From NCBI RefSeq assembly GCF_030867145.1, contig NC_134418.1, positions 3,964,802 through 4,028,801 of the forward strand: DNA of 64,000 nt. The letters run 5' to 3'. The position numbers were made by a program, and so were the translations under genes. The DNA is from Opisthocomus hoazin (taxonomy: Eukaryota; Chordata; Aves; Opisthocomiformes; Opisthocomidae). Shown here piece by piece: positions 35,700-47,763 of this stretch. The notes under the pieces were generated by a model. The model made no database searches. It had not been told where the DNA came from and was given only the letters and a program-made list of their open reading frames with translations. Position 1 is the stretch's first letter; every line of letters begins with the position of its first letter.

Positions 35700-36745
35700 T
35701 AGAACTGGAGAGTAACTTAAGTTGCACAGAACATCTGGAGCTCTTGCATGTGACCTCCTGCTCCAGGCAGGGCTGGAATAGAAGGTAGGTTTCTTGGGAA
35801 CTTTTCTGATCCAGTTTCGGACCTTTTGCAGTCAAGTGTGGCAGGCTGATGCCATGTGTGGTGCTGTCATGGTGAGGAGTATTTTCATCTTGTCTGATCA
35901 GAATTTCCCTTGCTGCAAGTTATGCCCATTGCTTTTCGTCTTTTTGTTCTACTCATCGGGAAGAGTCTGGGTCCATCTTCTCTGTAACCCCCCCGTTAGG
36001 CAGCTGAAGACAGAAATTAGATCCCCCACTAATCATCATTTCTACTCAAAGTTAAACCCCATTCCCTCATTCTCTTCTCTTACATCATGTGTTCCAGTGA
36101 CCAGACCATCTTAGTGGTGCTCCACTGAACTCTATCAATGTCTGTTCTGGGGAGCGCAGTTAAATTAGGTGGTGCTCCAGGCACAGCCTCCTCGGTGCCA
36201 AGAGGAGAAGCAGCGCCATTTCCCTGGGCTCTTGGCTGTTGTCCTTCCCAATACAGCCCAGTATGCGGCTGGCTTTTGTTGCCGCAGGGGCACACTGCTG
36301 ATTCCTGTTCACCTTACTGCACACCAAGACCCCCAGGTGCTTTTTCGGAAGAGCTGCTCCCTAGCCAGTCCCCGGTTTGTGCTGACAATGGGTATTTGTT
36401 GTCTCGGGTGCAGGACTCCTATTTGTATTTCTCAACTTCATGAGGTTTCCTTCAGCCTGTTCTTCCAGCTTGCTGGGCAGTCCTGCCCTCCAGTGTATCG
36501 GCTGCTCACCCCGGCATGGTGTTGTCTCTGAACTTGCTGAGGGAGCTCTCCATCCCATCGTCCAGGGCATTAATTAAGATGTTGGACGCCGTCAGCGTCG
36601 CTACTGGCTGTTCGTTGGGGAGCACCATTCTCATAGGGCTGCCAGTGAAGATTTCAGTCTGTTGGCTGACCTTTGAGCTCAACGATCCAACCAAATTTTA
36701 ACCACCTTGTGTTCTGCCCATCCAATCTGTATCTCCCCATTTTAG
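35700..36745 (-). mobile_element. Old CR1 LINE, about 1 kb
   Basis: The plus strand shows reverse-complement CR1 landmarks in order: 'cccattgcttttcgtctttt', 'gaagagtctgggtccatctt', 'cccagtatgcggctggcttt', 'gccgcaggggcacactgctg', 'accaagacccccaggtgctt', 'gagctgctccctagccagtc', 'aacttgctgagggagctctc', 'attaattaagatgttggacg'. It spans the C-terminal ORF2 and 3' region. It is diverged, with many small indels; no long frame remains. Confidence 0.8.
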
Positions 36746-37464
36746 TGTCAGGTTCAGTGTCTGTAGGGTGGTTGCTCTTTTCAAGACCCGCGGATGAGGG
36801 AGTTGCTTCAAGACAGTGAAAAAGTTGTGTTCAGACTGACCTACCTCGGGCTTTTTTATGGGAGAAATGTGCTGGAAGAAGAGGGGTGTGAAGTGAAATC
36901 ACATGGGAATCTAAAAGTGGTTTCTGGTCTCTCTTTCTATGTTGGTAAGCCCATGGACTCTTGTTCTTTCCATCCACATTGATGGCCATTAGGTTGTTCT
37001 TAAAGAGAGATTAAAGCCAGAGCGTCAAACTCGGAAGAGCTACATTCTGCATTTTTCCTGCTGGGCCTAGGAAGAAGGAGGCTTCCTTCAGGCTGTGGCC
37101 TGCCTCCTTGCCTGGCTTAGTCTGTGCTTAGGACCATATCTGGCTTAAATAAATGCAGCTTAATCTCATACCTGGTGTTTTTTGATGTTGCTGTTATCCA
37201 CAAGATTCTCTCCAGTCTGCTCTTAGAAAAAGCGTGTTGGCTGCACGGCAGCGAGCAGTTGAGGGCAAAGCTTTGCAAGGTGTAGCTAAGCACTTTCCAT
37301 GGATCATCGCTGCAGGCTAAGGTTTGCCTGTATGCAGCTATGGGACGTTGTTGAACCTCAAAATTGTACCATGATCCTCTAAAATGCCAGAGCCTTTTCT
37401 GGAATCTTGCTGGGTAGGAAGTTGCTCCCCATTTTGCATTTGTACCTGTGACTTCTCTTTTTTT

Positions 37465-37850
37465 AAGTATTTCTTCTTGTTGATGTTGGACCAGTGCATC
37501 AAGATCATTTGGAAATCTAAGCCCGCACACCGTAGTGCTTGCAAATCCTCCCAGCTGAATCATCTGTTGGTTTTATGGCCATACATTCCAGTCTATCATC
37601 TAACTGGTAATGAAAATATTGCACAGCTCCTGTGCCTGGCTGGACCCGCTTTCCAGTGCCTTCCCAGTTAGATAGCAAACCCTTGATAATTACACTTTGA
37701 GAACTATGTTGTCAAGCAGCCATTTTGTGGTGATTACATCTAGTTCATGTTTTCTTAGCTGGATCTTATGGGAATATCATGTGGAACAGTGTCAGAGATA
37801 ATAAAGATTGCATTTCTCAATATCCTTATCACTTCTGTACAGGCATATAT
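37465..37850 (-). mobile_element. Ancient CR1/L3-like LINE fragment
   Basis: The plus strand contains 'gtgcatcaagatcatttgga', 'gtagtgcttgcaaatcctcc', 'taatgaaaatattgcacagc', 'ccttgataattacactttga' and 'gaatatcatgtggaacagtg'. This order matches the antisense of an old amniote CR1-type ORF2 segment. A further piece near 37890-37920 ('gaggctggaagggacttt') may be a related tail. Confidence 0.55.
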
Positions 37851-40800
37851 TTCTTTCCTGCCGATGCATAGATCCTGTATTGTTCCATAGATTTTTTTGA
37901 GGCTGGAAGGGACTTTAAAGGTGAAGGGATCTGCCCCCGCCCACACTGAAAGTTTAGATGTGCAAGCCACACTACATTTATCAGGACTTTTGTAACGGGA
38001 CAGTTGCCATAAGACAGCTCCAGGAGATCAAGAGGAAACAAATGTGATGTGTTTATGGGTCCCAAACAAAATTAAGCAATTACCTGAATCCAGTCTTCAG
38101 AGCAGCCTTTGAACGAATCCGAACCCTTTTTCTGCAAGGGCTGGAAAAATAAAGAACGTGTCTAATCTGTACCAGATATCAGCCAACGGTTATCTGTGCC
38201 TACGTGCTGTTACTCAGATCTCGTTAGCTGTCTAATTGGATAATAGGCAGTACACTTCACAACTACATAAGTATATTAAGCTTAATCTGCTTTGGAGCAG
38301 GGAGGGGAGGAGGCACTTGGTGACAAATGGACATGAGAACCTGCAGCGTGGAGCAGCGCTGTAAGTACGGTCCTGTGTCCCCATCACTTCAGTTCCAGGA
38401 ACTCTGAGGCAGAGGCTCTGTATGTCTGCAGCATTTACGTTACAGTGTTTGAGTCCCGGAGCAGAGACTTTCAGACTTTGCCCATGTTAGCCAGCTAATT
38501 TCACCTTTAAAAGCACAGTTTTTCTAGTGGTTAAGTCACTTTCAGAGGTGTCTTTTAATACAACGTGCAGGATAACTTGATCTCTGGTTTTAAATCCAAT
38601 GTGATAGAACAGAGACGCATCCTACGCATATGTGGGACACCTGGATTTTGCAGCAGGTTCCTGGTCCTAAAGCCCGTTTCCAGCATGTGAAGAAGATGCA
38701 GAATGGGCAGGATCAGAAAGCTTGCATGTGGGTTGGCATGACCAGCTCATTACATGGAGGACAGAAGCTATTTGGCTATGGAAATAGTCTTCCCTTTTTT
38801 TTTTTTTTTTTCTCTGAGAAGATGCAGTTTCTGCCTTTACCCATTTTAAAACTTTTGGAGGGGATTGGCTCTTTTCAAAGGTGCGACGACAACAAAGTCA
38901 GACTCTTGTATAAGATGTGTGTTTATATTTTCCCAGCAGCTAGCTTATGTGTTGAAAGACGTGGATATGAGCACATTTCACTAGTTGCCTCCGCCTATGA
39001 CATTCTCCGGAGAAGGTATCTGCAAGGGACGTGTCTGGGTACAAAAGATGCCTCTGCCAAGGGGATCTTTAACTCAAGGTAATGTGAGGGTGACTGTGAA
39101 GTGTGTCCTGTCCAAAGGTTGTGTGGATTCCCTTGGGATTGATGAAGGATTTTGACACAAGGCTCCAGTTGATCCCAACTTTTCACCCTCTATCTTGGGT
39201 GAGGTGCCTAGGGCTTTTAATTTATGGCCTGCTTACGTCATCTAAGAAGTATCTTCAGCTTGTTGTGCTGTCCAACATCTGTATTAGGCAGAAAAGACAG
39301 TAGTAGACCTCGTAATCTTTAAGTGTCTTAAGCAAATGTAAACTTCATTAAGTGTGTTTATCACCGAGCAGCTCAACCAGCTGTGCAAAGTATCTTGCGG
39401 TTCATTTGTATGGGAAGTTTGGAGGATTCTCTGATGCTTTCTGTCCTGACAGCTGTGTTTTTGTGCCCAGCAAGGGCTGAGTCACACACTTGTCCATAAG
39501 AGGAAACTATTCCACTTTTACAGTAGTGTGAATTTAAGGCATGCTGACTTTCCCGTGGAAAATCTTATTAAATAACAAAACAGCTGAGTCACTTTTCACT
39601 ATTTTACTGAATCCCTTTTTCACTATTTTGGGTGAAGGGATAAGATTGCAGGGTAACTGTTTTGGCCCGTTTCAGTGTAGACAAACTCCCAAACCACTCG
39701 TTTATTTTGGATGAGCTAGAGAGTAGCTGTTGCATGCAGAAGAGTTTTTAATAGTTATCCACACCTGATTTAGTGCCTGGACTGAAAGCATGGTCAGCAG
39801 GGAAAACCATATTTTTTCCAAAATATAGTTCACATCTCAGCATCGAAATTACTGGGACGAGCTGTGGAGAGAGTCTGTGTCCTGGTTTTCACTACGTGGA
39901 AAGCTTTCCCTCCTAGCTGAGGCACTGGCGGTGGGTAGCTGCAGGTAACTGTTCCCTTCTGTTGCTGCGTGCCTGGGTCAGGTTTCAGTCTGAGGCATCC
40001 AGCAGAAATGAATGAGAGTGGTCTGTTAGAGATAATCTCCCCATAGTGTTAAATGAGGTGAAGGTTGCATGCTTTCTCTAACAATATACACTAATAATAC
40101 CTTTATCTCCCATCCCGGTCTGCTGTGTACTGAAGTAAACTCCCATACTCAATCCATCGTCAGCTTTGAATCGGGCTAGACTTTGACCTATACTTATTAA
40201 AGGGTGAAGAATGCTCTGTCATATGCGGTTGATAAGGGAATTCTGAAATAAAAGTGGATATTAAATTGTCAAGTGGATATTAAATTGTCAGTGGCCTTTT
40301 TTTTTCCCTTTACCTGGAAAAAAGAATGGCATAGGTTGTTTTCCTTCTCCTGCGTGGGCAGTACCTAGACATGCTCAGCACTTTCGGGATTGTTTTTCAA
40401 AACCAAGATAACCGTTATGGTGGTACTATCTGGCCGCCGCCAGCTGCAGATCAAACCCACACCCAGGAACTTAGGAATCAAAAGCAGAACACCTGCTTGG
40501 TTGGTCATTAGTGTCTTCTTTACAGCATGTTTTAAACCCCGAACCAGACATGCAGCGCTGTGTTCAAGCAGACAAGGCAGTGAGACGTGTGATGCTGCTC
40601 AGCTCTCAGGGAGGATTCGTCTTGTGGCTGTGGCTGAGCATGGGTGAGCTGTCCTTGGAGAGGGATCCACGGTGCTCACAGAGGGAACGTGTCACTCTAG
40701 GCCTCCATTAGGGTCTTTGGGCACTATTTTAAGTTTCCTGAGCTGAAGTCATAGAACATCTCGTGTCTGGAGTCGAGACCTTGACTGCGACAGGCAGTCC

Positions 40801-43800
40801 TTTGGAAAGCTGTGCAAAGATCCTCGTGTCTCTCGAAAACAGTGGCCTGTATTTCAGAAAGGGACATTGTGAGCGAGGAGAACAAGTTTCAAATCACATG
40901 TCCCCCAGCAAGGACTGTTCTTTCGATAGGAAGATTTGTTGGAGAATGTTAATTGAGTCCCTTTTTAAATGAAGGAGGCTTTGCTTCCTTCCCAAGTTTT
41001 CAAAACAAATTTTCCAAATACAGAGCCTATGTTTCATTCAAGTGTAAATCCTTTCTCTTTAACCTGGAAGTTATCCCAGAAAAAAGCCCATCCATTCACT
41101 GCAGGACAGACCCTTGTGGTTGCAGTGGAAAAAAAAGAAGTGGATCAAATGTCCAAACAGGAAGGGAGTTAAGAAAGGAGTTTGCTCAGTGAGCGAAGCT
41201 CTCATTTAAGCCTAAATGGTCGTCCTACAAACTCTGCTTTATATCTCTGTTGCTTTTGAAGCATCACACAATAATTGAAGTGTCTGCTAAATTTAGAAAT
41301 GACAGTTTTTTGTTAGCAACATGCCAGGCTGTCTATAGGCTGTATGGATTTCACCATATAGCTATGGGATGGATGCAAACAGTGCTTTGAAATTTGCTGG
41401 CTTGTCATCTCTTCTGACTTCTGCATAGCTCGGTCCTGGTGGGTATCTGATACTTTGCACTGATTCCTTTTCATTTGAAGGCATTAATTGAAATGCTTTT
41501 TTTGGCACAGCTAGGCGCTAATGTGTTTTACATGTGGTGAAGCTGGAGTATTGAAAGGATAAAGCGTGACGTGCTGAACAAAATGAGCTCCCATCTAAAC
41601 GCATTCATATTGTGCTATATTTTTAGCAACTGATGGGCAGAATTGTCATTCTTTTACCCCCAGTCACATAGGAAGGCTGTGGCAGAACAGATAGTTCGCA
41701 GGTGTCCCAGTTCCCAGTTTCTACTGTTTACCACATGACAAGTCTTCCTGCTCTGTGAAAAATCTTAGATCTAAAATCTCTTTTTCTTGTTTTTTCCCTC
41801 AGCCTGTGCTATTTAATTTTTCACTTTCTGAGCAATGTTTTATCTTAATTCTGTGAAGCTGTTTGAGACACAATTTCCTGAAGAGGAGCAATGCAAAGTA
41901 AACTTCTCTTTATTTCAGTGAAATATCCTGATTGTCACAGAGAAGAAATGCTTTTGAGTTCAGGTGCGTGGGGAGGAATGAAAGGCGCCTTGCAGAAATG
42001 ATAATCCATCGTTAGCCTGCATCCCGTGGCATTCCGGGCTGCAGTTGCCCGCAGGGCACTTGGTAACCTCAAAGCACAAGAAGTGACTGGAGGAGATGTT
42101 CTGTTGGAATCTCTGGACAATATTTCATCCTCGGCCTTTGTTTTGAAGTTTGCAACAAGGTGGAAATAAAGCCAAAGATGTCAGTGTTGTGTTGTCATCT
42201 CTTTCCTCTCCGACCCTTCTTTTCCTTGTCCCTCGTGAGCTGTTTCTGCCCTCTGCTCTGTTTCGGTGTGCCTAGCGCTCGGGAGGAAAATCCCTCAGCA
42301 GGGTGAATTGCTTCTGTTGCTTTACAGCAGGGATATGTTCCTGTATAAGATTTTTTTTGCAGCAGTCACCGATTTCCTCTGGATATCTCTCGACGGCCTG
42401 AATGCCGGCAGAGTTTAGTTGGGAGAAGGTCTGTGCTTTTGTATTGAACCATTTCTTGTTGCCATACGCAAAACCCCACACCTCCAGCACCGTGGGGAAA
42501 ACGGCTGTCTTCTCCGAGGGAAGCTTCTGGTGGGTAAAAATCTCAGAAAACCAGTCTGCCAGCCGTCACGCTGACTTCAGCGAGATCTAAGGACGTTCTT
42601 CTCAACCTGAATTCCCCTGCCTTGGGCTCTCACCTGATACATGAGCGTGTTTGGGCAGACAGCAGGATGGAGAATGCTGTGTGTATTGCAGCGTGCGAAA
42701 GCCAGCCCTGGTTATGTGTCTGCTGTCTTAAAGCTGGAGCATGAGGTTTGCATCAAACATTCCAGCAAAGCACGAGCCCAGGAGAGGTCCCCTCAGTACA
42801 GCCCTACCTGGAGAGACACGCTTTTCCTCGAGGCATGTCTAGTCTGTCCCAGGCTGAAGTCAATCCAGTTACTGTGGGCGTAAATCCGTGCAGAGTTCGG
42901 CTTTTCCGATTTTGGTTCTCATTCCCTGGTGTTTCTGTTGCATATAATGATTTTCCTTGTGGCTTGAACGGTAAAGATGTGGTAACTGCACAGGCATGGC
43001 TTAAAATCAAAGACTCATTGTGGGTGTTGCTTTCAAATAGAGAAGAAATGATGCTATTTAGAGAGCTGTGCTGCTATTTCAGGGAAGTTTGTTAGGTCTG
43101 GGCTCTGAGAAGTGATGAGAAGAAAGAATTGCTTTAGGGCTAGCGTGTCTCATATGGTGTGTCCTGAAATGATCCTCATGTACACATTGAGTTGCCACCA
43201 GTACTGAGCCTCTCTGCGTGCGGATTCATTCCCTGTCTCACCCTCCTGTTACGTGAGATGGGAGGAGAAGAAAAGATTCCTGTTGAAACTTTGCTCCCAA
43301 GCTCGCTGCAATGAATTTAAAACCCCAAACCACAGAGAATTCCCACATGTAATATGGACACCGGTGTTTATTTCACTGAGACTCCTTTGTGTTCCGAGTT
43401 GTGCAAACACGGGCAAGTTTCCTATTTAATTAAGGCTGGTTTTATCAATTATGTTTCCTGAACAATTGGAGAGAGGAGGAGGGTAGTGAAGATAAGATCA
43501 CACGGTTATGCAGACGGGGTAGGGTACAGCTCTTTTTGGCAGTCAGAATACAAGTTCTGCAGGAAACTCGTTTGCAGCATTGTTCTCATCCATTATGTCA
43601 GTGTTTTTATTTTGTAACCTCTTTTTTTTCTGTAGTTTACTGTCTGTCTCTCCTTCCTTTTAAAGTCCTGAAACACCAAGCTTTGCTTTCATGAGCAGCT
43701 TAGCAGTGGCAGGTACCTCCCAATACTGAATGTGATCGAGGAGCTGCGCATAAGGGGAAGATTCCCACCACGGGGTCAACCGGGGCTTGGCAAGCTTGTA

Positions 43801-44428
43801 GAGACACGGTAACGGGCAGGCCAGTTTGGCTCTGGTTGTTGCTTGTCCTCGTTAGCTCAGCAGCTCTGTTCCTGAGCTGTTAACCTGCCCTGTTGTCTGA
43901 GGCTAACGCAGCCAAACCGCGTCTGGCTGTGCTGGTTTAGGTTCTGGCCAGCTCATGGTGTTGATAGGTCCCTGATGGTCTATAGGATGTGGAAGCACAG
44001 CGATTTCTACCACGGGTGTTGGATTTTGTGGCTAGATCACAATTTCTATCGCCAGGGTTAAGATAGGAGCAGCCCGTTCGCTGCAGCGGGTTGAATACCA
44101 CTCTGGTGTCCCTGTTTTCTCCACTTTCTCCTGATGCAGTAGAAGAGTGTTGTGGCAATGTAAGCCGTCCCTGGTGATGGAGTAGATGTTGTGGGATGCC
44201 TTCTAGATAGGTGGACCCTTGTACCTATCCCTGCAACCTTCCAGAATAAAGGCCATCCTGATACGTCAGCTACAGCGTATACTTGTTCTGTCTTTGGAGG
44301 TTTGTTGAGCAGAGGATGTACTGGATTTGCTCCTCCACTGTGCAAGGAATGTGCCAAAGCTGTGCTTTTTGTTGCTGCTGTGAAACTCCTTTTACCTGCA
44401 TCCTGTGTAATGCTGTAGCCTCGGGCAC
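37851..44428. other. Intron 1 (inferred), mostly unique sequence
   Basis: There is a T16-18 run at about 38796-38812 and the 19-bp duplication at 40252, but no exon. The last part (about 43930-44428) reads like partly decayed coding sequence on the minus strand, but I cannot assign it to a family. Confidence 0.5.
40252..40289. repeat. Perfect 19-bp tandem duplication
   Basis: The 19-mer AAGTGGATATTAAATTGTC occurs twice head to tail with no gap (40252-40270, 40271-40289), followed by a partial match (AGTGG). It is likely a slippage duplication. Confidence 0.95.
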
Positions 44429-44841
44429 ATGCATCTCTCCTACGAGGAAAGGCTGAGGGAGCTGGGCTTGTTCAGCCTGGAGAAGAGAAGGCTGAGAGGG
44501 GACCTTCAAAATGCCTCTAAATACCTGCAGGGTGGGGGTCAGGAGGACAGGGCCAGACTCTTTTCAGTGGTGCCCAGCGACAGGACAAGGGGCAATGGGC
44601 ACAAACTGAAGCAGAGGAAGCTCCAGCTGAACAGGAGGAAGAACTTCTTCCCTCTGAGGGTGACGGAGCCCTGGCCCAGGCTGCCCAGGGAGGTTGTGGA
44701 TTCTCCTTCTCTGGAGATATTCAGGACCCGCCTGGACGCGGTGCTGTGCAGCCTGCTGTGGGTGACCCTGCTTGGGCAGGGGAGCTGGACTAGATGACCC
44801 ACAGAGGTCCCTGCCAACCCCGACCATTCTGTGATTCTGTG
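44429..44841 (+). mobile_element. CR1 LINE 3' fragment, young subfamily
   Basis: It begins abruptly at 'gcatctctcctacgaggaaa' and stays in frame through [19 protein letters not shown] and [21 protein letters not shown]. It ends 'ctgtgattctgtg' at 44841. It is close in sequence to the copies at 17.4 and 52.1 kb. Confidence 0.95.
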
Positions 44842-46449
44842 TAACTGCAGCATCTCAGTGCTCTGATCTGACTAGCTCAGCCCGCACGGCTCGGGGAAAT
44901 CACCGACTCAGCTGCAGAAGAGCTAACCAGCTCTGTGTGACCAGAAAAGCTGCAATGAAAAGGGGAAGGAAGAGACTTGTGCCTCCAAGACTGTCTCAAA
45001 AGCTCAACCAGTCTGACGATAGCTGAGTCATCTTGCTGTCACAGCATGCCCTTGCCGTGTGTTCCTGAAAGGCCGTTGACTTCATTCTCAGCCCGTTTCT
45101 CTCGGAGTCACTTGGGAATGGTGACCACCTCCTAGCACTTCTACAGAAGCTTCTGATGGTGGAGGAAATCATCTAGTCCTTAATTTTATCCCCATACTGT
45201 AAATTAAGATGCTGACTGGCTGGCCAAGGCTGTCAGAGGGGCCTTTGAAGAGTAGTGCAATATAGCCTGCTCCCTTCTTATCTTCTCTGAGCCCGCCGTA
45301 TTCTCACGGTGCCCTTCAGCCAGAGGGACACGCTTGAGAATCAGCCATAGGCCAGCCAATTATTTTGATTTATTTTCTCTTCTTTTCCCTCACATGAGAA
45401 GGGTTTGAAAAACACATAGTGGTGCATTTTATCAGTGAGTTTTAAATGGTGTGATTCATCCCCTGTGTTCTTGGCATGATGTTCTTTGGTTTATTTTTTT
45501 GGATATCCTTGCAGTTCTGTTAGTGCCAAGCACTGTATGGAAGTGCCCTGTGGCAGACAACCTGCTCTGCCCATATGTTAGCTTAAAAAAAAAAACCACA
45601 ACTCATAATAGGATGTCTTTATACTGCATGCCAAGATGCTTGGGGCTTGTTAAATGTATTCCTCTTGTCAACAACTGCCCAATTTAAAAAGTAGCCTTCA
45701 TCTGAATCAGCTTTGAACAAGTTCATTTGACTCGAGTGATATTTGCAGGCATTAGAACAAGTTAGATCAGAGTGGTAAAAATGTGCAGTGGTGTCCTGAT
45801 CAAAAGCACCATGCAGTGACCCTTTTTTTTTTGTTTGTTTTAATCTCTTCTAAATTTTCAAAAGTATAGAGATTTTTCCCAGTTAGCAAATCTTTGGTGA
45901 CTGTGGGGAGTGGAGGAGGCTTACTGGGGCAGGTGTTTCTGGGAGCCCCTCGGCGTGTTCCTGGAACCCTTCCTGCAGCCGATGCAACCTGAACGTCGGT
46001 GTGCAAGGAGACAAAGCGTCCTGACGCTTCTTTGCCTGAAGTCAGTATTGTTCAGCGGGGTTCACGGGCTGCAGCAGCGGATTCCTCACGGGCGTATAAA
46101 TCACGTGTGATGTTTGTGTGCTCCTCAGCAGGTTCATTTATGAAGTCAGAATGCTAGCTCCCATTTACAAAGTGAGCTGTGCTCCCTCCCTGCTCTGTGT
46201 TTGCTGGTTTGGGGTCTGAAATTGTCTGCCTGGCCCACTCCCCTTCCAGCTCCACAAATCATCTCTCAGCAGGGAGACCAGTCTGCCCATGATGGGTATG
46301 CTTGCTGCAGTGCTCGCCGGCCCTCTTTGTCTTGAAGACTGAATTATCCCAGGTACTGTTTTGTCCACATTCCCCACTCTCTGTGGGCTGCTGGTCTGAT
46401 CACTCAGAGATTTGGACACTGGCTAGCTATGTCTTCTCTTGCAACGCAG
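44842..46449. other. Intron 1 (inferred), nothing recognised
   Basis: Short A and T runs (about 45586-45596, 45823-45831) only. Confidence 0.6.
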
Positions 46450-47763
46450 CTTCATGGAGGCTTGCCAGTGTAATGCCCATCTACAAGAAGGGCTGGGAGG
46501 AAGGATCCTGTGAACTACAGGCATGTCAGCCTGACCTCCGTGCTGGGGAAGACCATGGAGCGGTTTGTCTTGAGTGCGCTCACCAGGCATGTGCAGGACA
46601 ACCAGGAGATCAGGCCCAGCCAGCACAGGTTCATGAAAGGCAGGTCCTGCTTGACTGACCTGATGTCCTTCTATGACCAGGTGACCCGCCTAGTGGATGA
46701 GGGAAAGACGGTGGATGTTGTCTACCTGCGTAAAAAAACTGGCTGGCTGGTAGAGCCCAGAGGGTTGTGGTGAATGGAGTTAAATCCAGCTGGCAGCCGG
46801 TCACAAGTGGTGTCCCCCAGGGCTCAGCTTTGGATCCGGTCTTGTTTCATATCTTTATCAGTGATACGGGTGAAGAGGTTGAGTGCTCCCTCAGTCAGTT
46901 TGCAGATGACACCAAGTTGGGTGGGACTGTTGATCTGCTTGAGGGAAGGCAGGCTGTGCAGAGGGATCTGGACAGACTGGATCAATGGGCTGAAGTCAAT
47001 CGTATGATGTTCAACAAGGCCAAGTGCTGGGTTCTGCCCTTGGGTCACAACAACCCCCTGCAACGCTACAGGCTTGGGGAGGAGTGGCTGGAGAGCTGCC
47101 CGGTGGAAAAGCACCTTGGGGTGTTGGTCGACAGCCGGCTGCACATGAGCCAGCATGTGCCCAGGTGGCCAAGCAGGCCAGCGGCATCCTGGCTTGGATC
47201 AGCAATGGTGTGGCCAGCAGGAGCAAGGAGGGGATCGTGCCCCTGTACTGGGCACTGGTGAGGCCGCACCTCGAGTGCTGTGTTCAGTTTTGGGCCCCTC
47301 ACTCCAAGAAGGACATCGAGGGGCTGGAGCGTGTCCAGAGAAGGGCAGGAGAACAAGTCGGCTGAGGAGTGGCTGAGGAAGCTGGGGCTGTTCAGTCTGG
47401 AGAAGAGGAGGCTGAGGGGGGCACTTCTCGCTCTCTACAACTGCCTGAAAGGAGGGTGTAGTGAGGCAGGTGTTGGTGGCTTCTCCCAGGTAACCAGCGA
47501 TAGGATGAGAGGAAATGACTTCAAGTTGCATCAGGGGAAGTTTAGATTGGATATTAGGAAAAATTTCTTTCCTGAGGGAGTGGTCAGGCATTGGACCAGG
47601 CTGCCCGGGGAAGTGGTGGAATCACCATCACTGGAGGTGTTGAAAACCCGTGTGGATGTGGCAGCTCTGGATGTGGTTTAGCAGGCATGGTGGTGTTGGG
47701 TGGACAGTTGGACTTGATGATCTTAGAGGTCTTTTCCAACCTTAATGATGGTATGGTTCGGTT
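46450..47763 (+). mobile_element. CR1 LINE, longest copy (about 1.3 kb), with internal deletions
   Basis: It starts in the reverse-transcriptase domain ('atgcccatctacaagaaggg', 'agcctgacctccgtgctggg'). It reaches the catalytic part of the domain only in broken form: [12 protein letters not shown] at about 46817-46852, then the FADDTKLGG motif near 46900-46927 with the two catalytic aspartates. About 90 bp are missing at 46728-46731 and about 20 bp at about 47348, judged against other CR1 copies. The tail is 'gatggtatggttcggttaag'. It cannot encode a working enzyme. Confidence 0.93.
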
